Part shown: positions 39,994 through 48,302 of the stretch, piece after piece | Position numbering within the stretch: position 1 is the stretch's first letter | How the letters are laid out: each line of letters starts with the position of its first letter | Assembly (NCBI GenBank): GCA_964539095.1 | Contig: CAZIFL010000005.1 | Coordinates: 67,831 to 131,830, forward strand | Source: DAIPKP01 sp964539095 | GTDB lineage: Bacteria; Synergistota; Synergistia; Synergistales; Aminiphilaceae | Length of the DNA stretch: 64,000 nt | Direction of reading: 5' to 3' | Program-made: the position numbers and the translations under genes | Notes under the pieces: model-generated | What the model was told of the DNA's origin: nothing | Databases searched by the model: none | What the model saw: the letters and a program-made list of their open reading frames with translations, nothing else

Positions 39994-42111
39994 ATGGACA
40001 TAGAACGAGAAGCATATAAAGAAGAAGCCTCGGAACTTCTTCTGGAGCTGGAAGAGGGGCTTATTGACCTCGAAGGGAGCCCGGAAGATCGGAGTGCGGT
40101 GGATCGGGTTTTTCGGTGTATGCACACCCTCAAAGGCTCCGGGGCCATGTTTGGCTTCACAGAGATCGCCGAATTTACCCACGAGATCGAGACCGCCTAC
40201 GATCTCGTCCGGGAGGGAAAGCTCGGGATCACCCGAGATCTGGTGGATTACACCCTCACTGCCAAAGATCTTCTTCGGGAGATGGTGCGGGAGAGCCCTG
40301 TGGATCCTTGTGTGAAGGAGAAGGTGCTGGAGGGATTCCGCGGCCTTCTTCCCTCGAGAGGGGGCGGGGAGAGCGGAAAAAACGAAGAGAGCGGGGATGA
40401 CAGGGAGATACATGCGAAGGAGGAGTCCTTCGGTGGAGGAGAAAAACAGACCGCCCGAACCTGCCGTATCCGTTTTCGCCCCGCCCCGGAGCTTTTCGCC
40501 TCGGGGACTAACCCCATTCTTCTTCTGGAGGAGCTTTCTACCCTTGGTTTCTGCCACGCTGTGGCCCATCTCGACAAAATCCCTCCTCTGGAGGAGATGA
40601 ACCCCGAAAACTGCTATCTCTACTGGGATATCCTCATCACCACCTCCGAAGAGGTGAATGCCCTTCGGGATGTCTTTATCTTTGTGGAGGATCAGTGCAC
40701 CCTCACTATCGACGTGATAGATGAAGAGGATGAGCTTGAGCTGGAGACCGAAGAAGATTACAAGCGTCTCGGAGAGATTCTCATGGAGCGGGGAGATGTG
40801 GATCTTGACGCGCTGCATAAGGCCCTTGCCTCCCAGAAGCGGCTTGGGGAGATCCTTCAGGAGAGCGGTTTCGTAACTCCCCATGCGGTGGAGTCCGCCC
40901 TGATGGAGCAGCAGCATGTGAAGGAGCTGCGGCAGATGCGTCGGGCGGAAAATCTCAATGCCAGCGTTCGGGTGGGGGCGGATAAGCTGGATATCCTTGT
41001 GGATCTTGTGGGAGAGCTTGTGACGGTGCAGGCCCGTCTCAGCCAGAAGGCGGGGCAGCACGAGGATGCGGAGCTGCTGGATATCGCCGAGAATGTGGAG
41101 CACCTCACTGCGGAGCTACGGGATAACACCATGGGGCTTCGGATGATCCCCATGGGCACCACCTTCAACCGGTTCAAACGCCTGGTGCGGGATCTTGCCA
41201 ACGAGCTGGGAAAAGACGTGATGCTCACCACCGAGGGAGGGGATACAGAGCTGGATAAGATTGTTATCGAGCGACTTAACGATCCCCTTACCCATGTGAT
41301 ACGCAACTGTATTGACCATGGCATTGAACCGGTCTCGGTCCGCATAAAGGAGGAAAAGCCCCCCCGGGGGAGAGTGCACCTTTCGGCGGTGCATGTGGGG
41401 GCCCATGTACTCATCAAAATTAAGGACGACGGCGGAGGGCTGGATGCCCAGGCCATCCGGGCCAAGGCTGTGGAGAAGGGGCTTCTCCCCCCTGGGGCGG
41501 AGCCGTCGGAAAGCGAAATTTTTGCCCTCATCTTTGAGCCTGGGTTCTCTACGGCCCGGGAGGTCTCGGATGTCTCCGGCCGGGGGGTGGGGATGGATGT
41601 GGTAAAGCGGGTGATCGATTCCCTTCGGGGTTCTGTGGAGATCGAATCCCGCAAGGGACAAGGGACCACCATTATCTTCAAGCTCCCCCTTACTCTGGCC
41701 ATCATCGACGGCCTTCTTGTGCGGGTGGAGGATACGAATTTCGTCTTTCCTCTGGCCAGTGTGGAGGAGTGTCTTGAACTGCATGCGAAGGATATCCAGG
41801 GGAGCCGGCACACTATCGAAGTTCGGGGAGAGCTGGTTCCCTTTGTGCGCCTTCGGGGGCTCTTCGAGATGCGGGGAGAGCGTCCTCGGATTGAGCAGAT
41901 CGTCGTAACCGAAGTGGAGGGAAACAGCATCGGCTTTGTGGTGGATGAAATCGTAGGAAAGCACCAGACGGTGATCAAACGGCTGGGGAAGGCCTATGAG
42001 AAGGCCCGCTGTTTCTCCGGAGCCACCATTCTGGCAGATGGCAGGGTGGCCCTGATTCTCGATATCCAGGGGCTCTCTCAGGTGGCGTTGCAGGAAGAGA
42101 GGAACTGCTGA
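39994..42111 (+). CDS. cheA: Chemotaxis histidine kinase CheA with MshEN-like insert
   Basis: 705 residues. The N-terminal HPt domain (1-110) has His44 in MHTLKGSG. A P2-like domain (about 150-245) follows. Next are two tandem motifs, RLGEILMERGDVDLDALHKA... (258-281) and RLGEILQESGFV... (283-306), each fitting RLGxx(hydrophobic)2xxGxxxxxxLxxxLxxQ, the pattern of c-di-GMP-binding MshEN repeats. Then come the dimerisation helices (from ~320), the ATPase domain (N-box HVIRNCIDHG, G1 DDGGGLD, G2 GRGVGMDVVK) and the CheW-like regulatory domain (from ~560). It phosphorylates the CheY and CheB proteins of this locus. Confidence 0.95.
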   Translation: MDIEREAYKEEASELLLELEEGLIDLEGSPEDRSAVDRVFRCMHTLKGSGAMFGFTEIAEFTHEIETAYDLVREGKLGITRDLVDYTLTAKDLLREMVRESPVDPCVKEKVLEGFRGLLPSRGGGESGKNEESGDDREIHAKEESFGGGEKQTARTCRIRFRPAPELFASGTNPILLLEELSTLGFCHAVAHLDKIPPLEEMNPENCYLYWDILITTSEEVNALRDVFIFVEDQCTLTIDVIDEEDELELETEEDYKRLGEILMERGDVDLDALHKALASQKRLGEILQESGFVTPHAVESALMEQQHVKELRQMRRAENLNASVRVGADKLDILVDLVGELVTVQARLSQKAGQHEDAELLDIAENVEHLTAELRDNTMGLRMIPMGTTFNRFKRLVRDLANELGKDVMLTTEGGDTELDKIVIERLNDPLTHVIRNCIDHGIEPVSVRIKEEKPPRGRVHLSAVHVGAHVLIKIKDDGGGLDAQAIRAKAVEKGLLPPGAEPSESEIFALIFEPGFSTAREVSDVSGRGVGMDVVKRVIDSLRGSVEIESRKGQGTTIIFKLPLTLAIIDGLLVRVEDTNFVFPLASVEECLELHAKDIQGSRHTIEVRGELVPFVRLRGLFEMRGERPRIEQIVVTEVEGNSIGFVVDEIVGKHQTVIKRLGKAYEKARCFSGATILADGRVALILDIQGLSQVALQEERNC

Positions 42112-42115
42112 TTCC

Positions 42116-42724
42116 ATGGCTTTTACCTATTTTTTTCGAGATATGCAAACCCTGGAGATGATCCAGGAGCACGTTCTTCCGGAGTTGCGAACCCGACGGT
42201 ATATCCGCATATGGGATGCGGGGTGTGCCATGGGGCCCGAACCCTACTCCCTCTCCATCGTCTTTCGGGAGAATATGGGCCCCATGATCTTTCGGAACGT
42301 CCGTATTCATGCCACGGATATCGACGAAAGTGGCTCCTTTGGAGAGGTTATTCAAGACGGTATCTATCCCGAGGAGCAGGTGAAGCGCATCCCCGGGGAG
42401 ATCCTCTCCCGCTACTTTCAGGAGCATCAGGAAAAGCCCGGTTTTTTCAAAATCGCCGAGGAGATTCGCAAAAGCGTCTCCTACGAGACTCATGATCTCT
42501 TGAGCTTTGAACCAGTGCGGAAGGACTTCGGCCTCATTGTCTGCAAGAATGTGCTGCTCCACTTCAAAGAACCCCAGCGGATCCGGGTGATCCGCATGTT
42601 TCACGAATCCTTGCAAGAGGGGGGATTTTTCGTGATGGAACAGACCCAGAAAATGCCCCGGGAGCTTGAAGATCTGTGGGAGCCCCTGGTATCCAACGCC
42701 CAGGTGTTTCGCAAAATTTTGTAA
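42116..42724 (+). CDS. CheR-type methyltransferase, catalytic domain only
   Basis: 202 residues, against about 280 for standard CheR. It begins FFRDMQTLEMI, inside the family's usual middle region, and lacks the N-terminal helical domain that binds the receptor. The SAM-binding loop reads DAGCAMGPEPYSLS where CheR has AGCSTGEEPYS, so two residues of the binding loop are altered. The later VCKNVLLHF replaces the usual FCRNVxIYF. It starts four bases after cheA. A full CheR lies 6 kb downstream. This copy may be a SAM-binding regulator or act on a different substrate. Confidence 0.8.
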   Translation: MAFTYFFRDMQTLEMIQEHVLPELRTRRYIRIWDAGCAMGPEPYSLSIVFRENMGPMIFRNVRIHATDIDESGSFGEVIQDGIYPEEQVKRIPGEILSRYFQEHQEKPGFFKIAEEIRKSVSYETHDLLSFEPVRKDFGLIVCKNVLLHFKEPQRIRVIRMFHESLQEGGFFVMEQTQKMPRELEDLWEPLVSNAQVFRKIL

Positions 42725-42748
42725 CGTGACGTAGCGTGACGGAGCATA

Positions 42749-43405
42749 ATGAAAATTTTGAATCTGGCGGCGAAAAACGGAGTCTACAGCTGCAACGTCT
42801 ATCTTGTGCTGGGGAGCTGGAACGCCCTTCGGGATATGAATACTCTGGTAGATGTGGGGCGGGATCCATCGCTCTTCGAGCGCCTTGATCAAGCCTCCAC
42901 GGGGGTGGGAAAGAAACGGGTGGATCAGGTGATTCTCACCCACAGCCACTACGATCATGCGGCAAACCTCCCTGCGGTGCGGGAGCGCTACGCTCCGGTG
43001 GTGCATGCCTTCTCCTCATCTCTGGAGGGGGTAGACTCCCTTCTGGAGGATGGAGAGGAGCTTCGTCTGGGGGATCGCCTCTTTGAGGTGCTTCACATTC
43101 CCGGCCACAGCTACGACTCCATCTGCCTCTACTGCGTCGAGGAGAGGGTGCTCTTCCCCGGGGATACTACCCTGCAGATCCAGACGGTGGGAGGAAGCTA
43201 CGAGATCGGTTATGTCCTGGGACTGGAAAAGCTCTGCCGCCGGGATATCCGGGGGATCTATCCCGGCCACGGAGACCCTATCCTGCGGAATTATAACGAG
43301 GTTCTTCGCAGCACCCTGCGCAACGTGCTCTGTTCCATGCGGCAAGAAGATCCTTCTCTTGCAAGGATCTGGGAGGATTTCGATCCCAGAAAGGAGTGTC
43401 CATGA
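42749..43405 (+). CDS. Metallo-beta-lactamase-fold hydrolase
   Basis: 218 residues. The metal-binding motif THSHYDHAA (HxHxDH, near residues 64-70) is complete, with further ligands in IPGHSYD, FPGDT and YPGHGDP. It is a single-domain hydrolase of the glyoxalase II/RNase Z superfamily, not a flavodiiron-type oxygen sensor, because the HxHxDH ligands are those of hydrolases. It is embedded in the chemotaxis operon, and its stop overlaps the ParA start (ATGA). It may hydrolyse a signalling molecule or be a passenger gene; there is no direct clue. Confidence 0.85.
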   Translation: MKILNLAAKNGVYSCNVYLVLGSWNALRDMNTLVDVGRDPSLFERLDQASTGVGKKRVDQVILTHSHYDHAANLPAVRERYAPVVHAFSSSLEGVDSLLEDGEELRLGDRLFEVLHIPGHSYDSICLYCVEERVLFPGDTTLQIQTVGGSYEIGYVLGLEKLCRRDIRGIYPGHGDPILRNYNEVLRSTLRNVLCSMRQEDPSLARIWEDFDPRKECP

Positions 43406-44184
43406 AGATTACAATAGTTAACAACAAAGGAGGCACTGGAAAGACCACCACCTCGGTAAACCTCGCGGCCGCTCTGGCGACTTCGGGGCGTCGGGTACTT
43501 CTGGTGGATCTCGATTCCCAGGCCTCTGCCTCCCTCTCGCTAGGGGTGGCACGAGAAGATCTCTCCCCCTCCACGGCGGATCTGCTCTTCGATCTTGCAG
43601 ACCCCCGGGAGATTATCCGTGAGTCCGGCATCCCCTGGTTGGATCTCATCACCGGGGAGATGAATCTCGCCAGCTCGGATATGATTTTGGCGGAAATTCC
43701 CGGAAGAGAGCTGCGCCTCGCCCGAGCGCTACGGGGGATGGATGAGCGGTATGATTTTATTCTCTTCGACTGCCCCCCTTCGCTCTCGCTACTGAGCATC
43801 AACGCCCTCATGGCGTCGGAGTATTACCTTATCCCCGTCTTCCCTGAGTATCTCGCCCTGGAGGGGCTTTTGAGCCTTATGGAGGGAATCCAGCGGCTTA
43901 AGCGGGGGATGGGGCTTAAGGCCCAGCTTCTGGGGATTCTTCTCACCTCCATGAGCCACCCCGTGACCCGCAAAAAGATCAACCGTGAGATTGCGGGGCT
44001 CATCCGGGAGCACTACGGCGAGGCGGTCTTTGAGACCGAAATCCCCCGGGATATCCGGCTGGAAGAGGCTCCCGCCTACGGAAAGAGCATCTTGCAGCAC
44101 GCCCCCCGCTCCCGAGGAGCCCGGGGGTATGAGAAATGTGCAGGAGAGCTACTGCGGCGCTGCGGTATAGAGCAGGGTTCCTGA
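43402..44184 (+). CDS. ParA/Soj-family ATPase
   Basis: 260 residues from the ATG at 43402, which has AAGGAG five bases upstream and overlaps the preceding stop. The deviant Walker A, NNKGGTGKTTTSVN, is near residue 8, with LLVDLDSQASASLSL (Walker A') and FILFDCPPSLSLLS (Walker B) following. No parB is present and the location is inside a chemotaxis locus, so this resembles the ParC/PpfA-type ATPases that position chemoreceptor arrays. A chromosome-segregation ParA is unlikely here. Confidence 0.88.
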   Translation: MKITIVNNKGGTGKTTTSVNLAAALATSGRRVLLVDLDSQASASLSLGVAREDLSPSTADLLFDLADPREIIRESGIPWLDLITGEMNLASSDMILAEIPGRELRLARALRGMDERYDFILFDCPPSLSLLSINALMASEYYLIPVFPEYLALEGLLSLMEGIQRLKRGMGLKAQLLGILLTSMSHPVTRKKINREIAGLIREHYGEAVFETEIPRDIRLEEAPAYGKSILQHAPRSRGARGYEKCAGELLRRCGIEQGS

Positions 44185-44306
44185 CGTATCCGGATTGTAC
44201 CGGTTTCGCAAGAGACCGGAGTACCCTATAGAGAGATTATTAAAGAGGGTAACTGCTCCCATTTATGAAAGCGTTGAGAATGCCAGTATTAAGGAGGACA
44301 AAAATT

Positions 44307-47300
44307 ATGGGAAAGAAGATTTCGAGAGATATTTTCCAAAGTTCCGTTCCTGACGGAGGGAGTCGGAATGTGCGGGAAGAGAGAGAGGAGATTCTCTCCG
44401 GAGCTGCGCCTGTTCTTGAGGAGAGCGATGCGAGCCGGGAACTTGTAGAGGCGGTGGAGGAGCTTATCCGTGCCGCAGTGGCGGGAAAGCTCGATTTCCG
44501 GGGTGATACGGGGGCTTTTGAGGGAAACGATCGAAAGATCATAGAGGGGATCAACCAGGTTCTTGACGCGGTAATCGGCCCCTTGAACGTCACCGCGGAG
44601 TACGTGGACCGCATCAGCAAGGGAGACATTCCCGAGAAGATCACCGATGAGTACAAAGGCGACTTCAACGAGATCAAGAACAACCTCAACCAGTGTATCG
44701 ATGCCCTCACGGGAGTTCTTCACGAGATGCGGCGCATGTACGAAGAGCACAATCTGGGAGATATCGACGTTATCATCCCGGCGGAGAGCTTCCAGGGGGC
44801 TTACCGGCAGATGGCCCAAGGGGTCAACGATATGGTAAACGGCCACATCGCGGTAAAGAAAAAGGCCATGGCTTGTGTGAAGGAGTTCGGACAAGGGAAC
44901 TTCGAAGCTCCTCTGGAGCAGTTCCCCGGCAAGAAGGCCTTCATCAACGACATCATTGAAGAGGTTCGGGCGCATCTTAAGGCTCTTATCCAGGACGCCA
45001 GAATCCTTGCGGTAGCCGCCGTAGAAGGGCGTCTTGATACCCGTGCGGATGCCTCGCGTCATCAGGGAGACTTCCGGGCCATCGTGCAGGGTGTGAACGA
45101 TACGCTTGACGCGGTAATCGGCCCCTTGAACGTCACCGCGGAGTACGTGGATCGCATCAGCAAGGGAGATATCCCCGCAAAGATCACCGATGAGTACAAA
45201 GGTGACTTCAACGAAATCAAGAACAACCTCAACCAGTGTATCGATGCGATAGGCGCCTTGGTGGCGGATGCTAATACGCTCTCTCGGGCCGCCGTAGAAG
45301 GGCGTCTTGATACCCGTGCGGATGCCTCGCGTCATCAGGGAGACTTCCGGGCCATCGTGCAGGGTGTGAACGATACGCTTGACGCGGTAATCGGCCCCTT
45401 GAACGTCACCGCGGAGTACGTGGATCGCATCAGCAAGGGAGATATCCCCGCAAAGATCACCGATGAGTACAAAGGTGACTTCAACGAAATCAAGAACAAC
45501 CTCAACCAGTGTATCGATGCGATAGGCGCCTTGGTGGCGGATGCTAATACGCTCTCTCGGGCCGCCGTAGAAGGGCGTCTTGATACCCGTGCGGATGCCT
45601 CGCGTCATCAGGGAGACTTCCGGGCCATCGTGCAGGGTGTGAACGATACGCTTGATGCGGTAATCGGCCCCTTGAACGTCACCGCGGAGTACGTGGACCG
45701 CATCAGCAAGGGAGATATCCCCGCAAAGATCACCGACGTATACAAAGGGGACTTCAACGAAATCAAGAACAACCTCAACCAGCTCATTGATGCTCTCGAC
45801 AAGATTACCGAAGTGGCCCAGAAGCTGGCGGTGGGGAACGTGAAGGTGGCGGTGGAGAAGCGCTCCAGCCAGGATATTCTCCTGGAAAGCCTGCAGAAGA
45901 TGATCGGCAATATCCAGCACGATGCAGAGAACGTGCAACTCATGGCTCAGGGGAAGCTGGATCTCGATATCCAGATCATGTCCGAGGATGATCTCATGGC
46001 CAAAAGCTGCGTGATCCTCCGGGATAACCTCCGGGCTCTTATCAAAGAGATGCAGCACATGTACGAAGAGCATAATCTGGGAGATATCGACGTTATCATC
46101 CCGGCGGAGAGCTTCCAGGGGGCTTACCGGCAGATGGCCCAGGGTGTCAACGATATGGTGAATGGGCACATCAGCGTAAAGAAAAAGGCCATGGCCTGCG
46201 TGAAGGAATTTGGAGAAGGAAACTTCGAGGCTCCTCTGGAGCAGTTCCCCGGAAAGAAAGCCTTTATCAACGAAACCGTGGAACAGGTGCGGCGCAATCT
46301 CAAGGCCCTTATTGAGGATGCAAGAATGCTTGCAGGAGCTGCGGTGGAAGGCCGTCTCGATACCAGGGCGGATGCCTCCCGTCATGCGGGAGATTTCCGG
46401 GTCATTGTGCAAGGTGTGAACGATACGCTTGACGCGGTGATCGGCCCCTTGAACGTCACCGCTGAGTACGTGGATCGCATCAGCAAGGGAGATATTCCCG
46501 CAAAGATCACCGACACATACCAGGGTGACTTCAACGAGATCAAGAACAACCTCAACCAGCTTGTGGATTCCATGAATACCGTTACCCGCATAGCCCAGGA
46601 AATTGCCGGAGGGAACCTCACCGTAAGGGTGGAGAAGCGCTCCGAGCAGGACGAGCTTATGATGGCTCTAGCGAACATGGTGGAGGATCTTACCAAGATC
46701 GCCGCAAACCTTCAGGACGCTGCGGAGTACGTGGCGGGAGGAAGCGAGCAGATCAGCTCTGGAAGCCAGCAGATGAGCCAGGGAGCTACGGAGGCCTCGG
46801 CGAGCGTGGAACAGATCTCCAGCTCCATGGAGGAGATGAACTCCACGGTAAGCCAGAATGCGGATAATGCCCGGCAGACCGCCGCTATTGCGGAGAAGTC
46901 CGCCCGGGATGCCCAGGAGGGCGGCGCCTCCGTGGTGGATACGGTGAAAGCCATGAAGGCCATCGCCGAGAAGATCGGTATCATCGAGGATATTGCCCGG
47001 CAGACCAACATGCTCTCCCTGAACGCCGCCATCGAAGCGGCTCGGGCGGGGGACGCGGGGAAGGGGTTCGCCGTAGTGGCGGCAGAGGTGCGGAAGCTGG
47101 CGGAGCGCAGCCAGACTGCAGCCAAGGAGATTATCGGCCTCTCCAGCACCAGCGTGGATGTGGCGGAGAAGGCGGGAAAACTCATCGAAGACATCGTGCC
47201 GGGGATCCAGAAGACCGCGGAGCTGGTGCAGGAGATCAACGCCTCCAGCGCGGAGCAGGCGGAGGGGATCAAGCAGGTGACCAAGGCGATTGAGCAGCTT

Positions 47301-47588
47301 GATCAGGTGGTACAGCAGAACGCCAGCGCCACCGAGGAGATGTCCTCCACCAGCGAAGAGCTGGCGGCTCAGGCGGAGCAGCTTCAGGAGGCGGCGGCAT
47401 TCTTCAAGATCGAAACCCTGCGGGATCGCAGCGGTGGAGCCCCCCGGAAGAGTCGGGAGAGAAGTGTTGTCAATGGAAGAACGCCCCATATTTCCAGGGG
47501 CGTGGCGGGAAAGCGGGGAGGCACCTCCTCGGGAGGCGTGCATCTCGATATGGGAGATTCGGACGATAGCGAGTTCGAGCGCTATTAG
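44307..47588 (+). CDS. Cytoplasmic chemoreceptor with tandem poly-HAMP repeats
   Basis: 1093 residues. The ATG at 44307 has AAGGAGGA eight bases upstream. There is no signal sequence or membrane helix. Residues ~45-800 are tandem HAMP-like repeats (units with VIGPLNVTAEYVDRISKGDI and YKGDFNEIKNNLNQ), some joined by connectors with AFINDIIEEV. Three 91-residue copies near the middle are almost identical at the DNA level. The signalling domain follows, tip ARQTNMLSLNAAIEAARAGD near residue 895. The C-terminus is a flexible linker ending in EFERY, which fits the xZxxZ pentapeptide that tethers CheR and CheB. Confidence 0.92.
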   Translation: MGKKISRDIFQSSVPDGGSRNVREEREEILSGAAPVLEESDASRELVEAVEELIRAAVAGKLDFRGDTGAFEGNDRKIIEGINQVLDAVIGPLNVTAEYVDRISKGDIPEKITDEYKGDFNEIKNNLNQCIDALTGVLHEMRRMYEEHNLGDIDVIIPAESFQGAYRQMAQGVNDMVNGHIAVKKKAMACVKEFGQGNFEAPLEQFPGKKAFINDIIEEVRAHLKALIQDARILAVAAVEGRLDTRADASRHQGDFRAIVQGVNDTLDAVIGPLNVTAEYVDRISKGDIPAKITDEYKGDFNEIKNNLNQCIDAIGALVADANTLSRAAVEGRLDTRADASRHQGDFRAIVQGVNDTLDAVIGPLNVTAEYVDRISKGDIPAKITDEYKGDFNEIKNNLNQCIDAIGALVADANTLSRAAVEGRLDTRADASRHQGDFRAIVQGVNDTLDAVIGPLNVTAEYVDRISKGDIPAKITDVYKGDFNEIKNNLNQLIDALDKITEVAQKLAVGNVKVAVEKRSSQDILLESLQKMIGNIQHDAENVQLMAQGKLDLDIQIMSEDDLMAKSCVILRDNLRALIKEMQHMYEEHNLGDIDVIIPAESFQGAYRQMAQGVNDMVNGHISVKKKAMACVKEFGEGNFEAPLEQFPGKKAFINETVEQVRRNLKALIEDARMLAGAAVEGRLDTRADASRHAGDFRVIVQGVNDTLDAVIGPLNVTAEYVDRISKGDIPAKITDTYQGDFNEIKNNLNQLVDSMNTVTRIAQEIAGGNLTVRVEKRSEQDELMMALANMVEDLTKIAANLQDAAEYVAGGSEQISSGSQQMSQGATEASASVEQISSSMEEMNSTVSQNADNARQTAAIAEKSARDAQEGGASVVDTVKAMKAIAEKIGIIEDIARQTNMLSLNAAIEAARAGDAGKGFAVVAAEVRKLAERSQTAAKEIIGLSSTSVDVAEKAGKLIEDIVPGIQKTAELVQEINASSAEQAEGIKQVTKAIEQLDQVVQQNASATEEMSSTSEELAAQAEQLQEAAAFFKIETLRDRSGGAPRKSRERSVVNGRTPHISRGVAGKRGGTSSGGVHLDMGDSDDSEFERY
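45015..45833 (+). repeat. Tandem 273-bp repeat inside the poly-HAMP receptor
   Basis: The block starting GCCGCCGTAGAAGGGCG occurs at 45015, 45288 and 45561, exactly 273 bases (91 codons) apart. Copies one and two appear identical by eye; the third diverges after about 45775. Shorter related units are found at about 44560-44720 and 46345-46560. Confidence 0.9.
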
Positions 47589-47673
47589 AGAGGATCTCAC
47601 GGGATGACCGGAGGGGGGGGCTGGTTTTTTGGAGGTTCTCCCTCCGGGGTTTTCGGAAACGGGAGGTGGCGTC

Positions 47674-48216
47674 ATGTGTGCCGAAGAGATAATGGAGAAT
47701 GCAGTAGGAAAAAATCAATACTTTACGTTTATTCTGGGGGATGAGGTCTTTGCCCTGGAGATCGGCAAGGTTCGGGAGGTTCTGGAATACACCATCATCA
47801 CCAAGGTTCCCCGGATGCCCGAGTTTATGCGGGGTGTGATCAATCTGCGGGGGAATGTGGTTCCCGTGATCGATTTGCGTTACAAGCTCGGCATGGGTAC
47901 GGTAACCCGCACAGTGGATACCTGTGTCATCATCGTGGAGATCATGATAGATGGAGAGCTTATCCCCATGGGAGCCCTGGCGGATTCGGTGAAGGAAGTC
48001 ACGGAGCTTAATCCGGATCAGATCTCTCCTCCCCCTAAAATGGGAATCCAGGTAGACAATCGCTTTATCCGGGGGATGGGAAAGCAGGGGGAGAAGTTCC
48101 TCATCATTCTGGATATCGAAAAGGTCTTTACCACCGAAGAGTGCGAGGTGCTGCAGCGGGGCGGCGAAGAAGCTCCTTCGGGGGTCTCCGGGGAAGCCCT
48201 CTCCGTCTCTCTGTAG
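47674..48216 (+). CDS. cheW: Chemotaxis coupling protein CheW
   Basis: 180 residues with GGGAGGTGG before the ATG. Family features are YFTFILGDEVFALEIGKVREVLE, PRMPEFMRGVINLRGNVVPVIDLR and the C-terminal FLIILDIEKVF. It bridges receptors and CheA in the array. It directly follows the poly-HAMP receptor, whose signalling tip it would bind, and precedes a full CheR. The last 20 residues are low-complexity and not part of the fold. Confidence 0.93.
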   Translation: MCAEEIMENAVGKNQYFTFILGDEVFALEIGKVREVLEYTIITKVPRMPEFMRGVINLRGNVVPVIDLRYKLGMGTVTRTVDTCVIIVEIMIDGELIPMGALADSVKEVTELNPDQISPPPKMGIQVDNRFIRGMGKQGEKFLIILDIEKVFTTEECEVLQRGGEEAPSGVSGEALSVSL

Positions 48217-48302
48217 ATTTGCGAGAAGCTTGAAGGCCCTTATGTTCGGGGAGGCGCTGCAGAGGCTTCCCCGCACGTTCCTTTTTTTAGGAGTTTTCGG
48301 AG

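Noticed and set aside
42749..43405. MBL-fold protein considered as an ODP-type diiron oxygen sensor for chemotaxis
   Set aside because: The ligand motif is HxHxDH, as in hydrolases, not the HxExD pattern of flavodiiron-derived sensors.
43402..44184. ParA-like gene considered as a marker of the replication origin
   Set aside because: No parB, dnaA or parS-like sites nearby; the context is chemotaxis.
45015..45833. Regularly spaced repeats considered as a CRISPR array
   Set aside because: Units are 273 bases, in frame, almost without unique spacers and inside a receptor gene.
44289..46412. Long antisense frame with repeated segments over the poly-HAMP gene
   Set aside because: The repeats mirror the 273-base repeats of the receptor on the other strand; not a separate gene.
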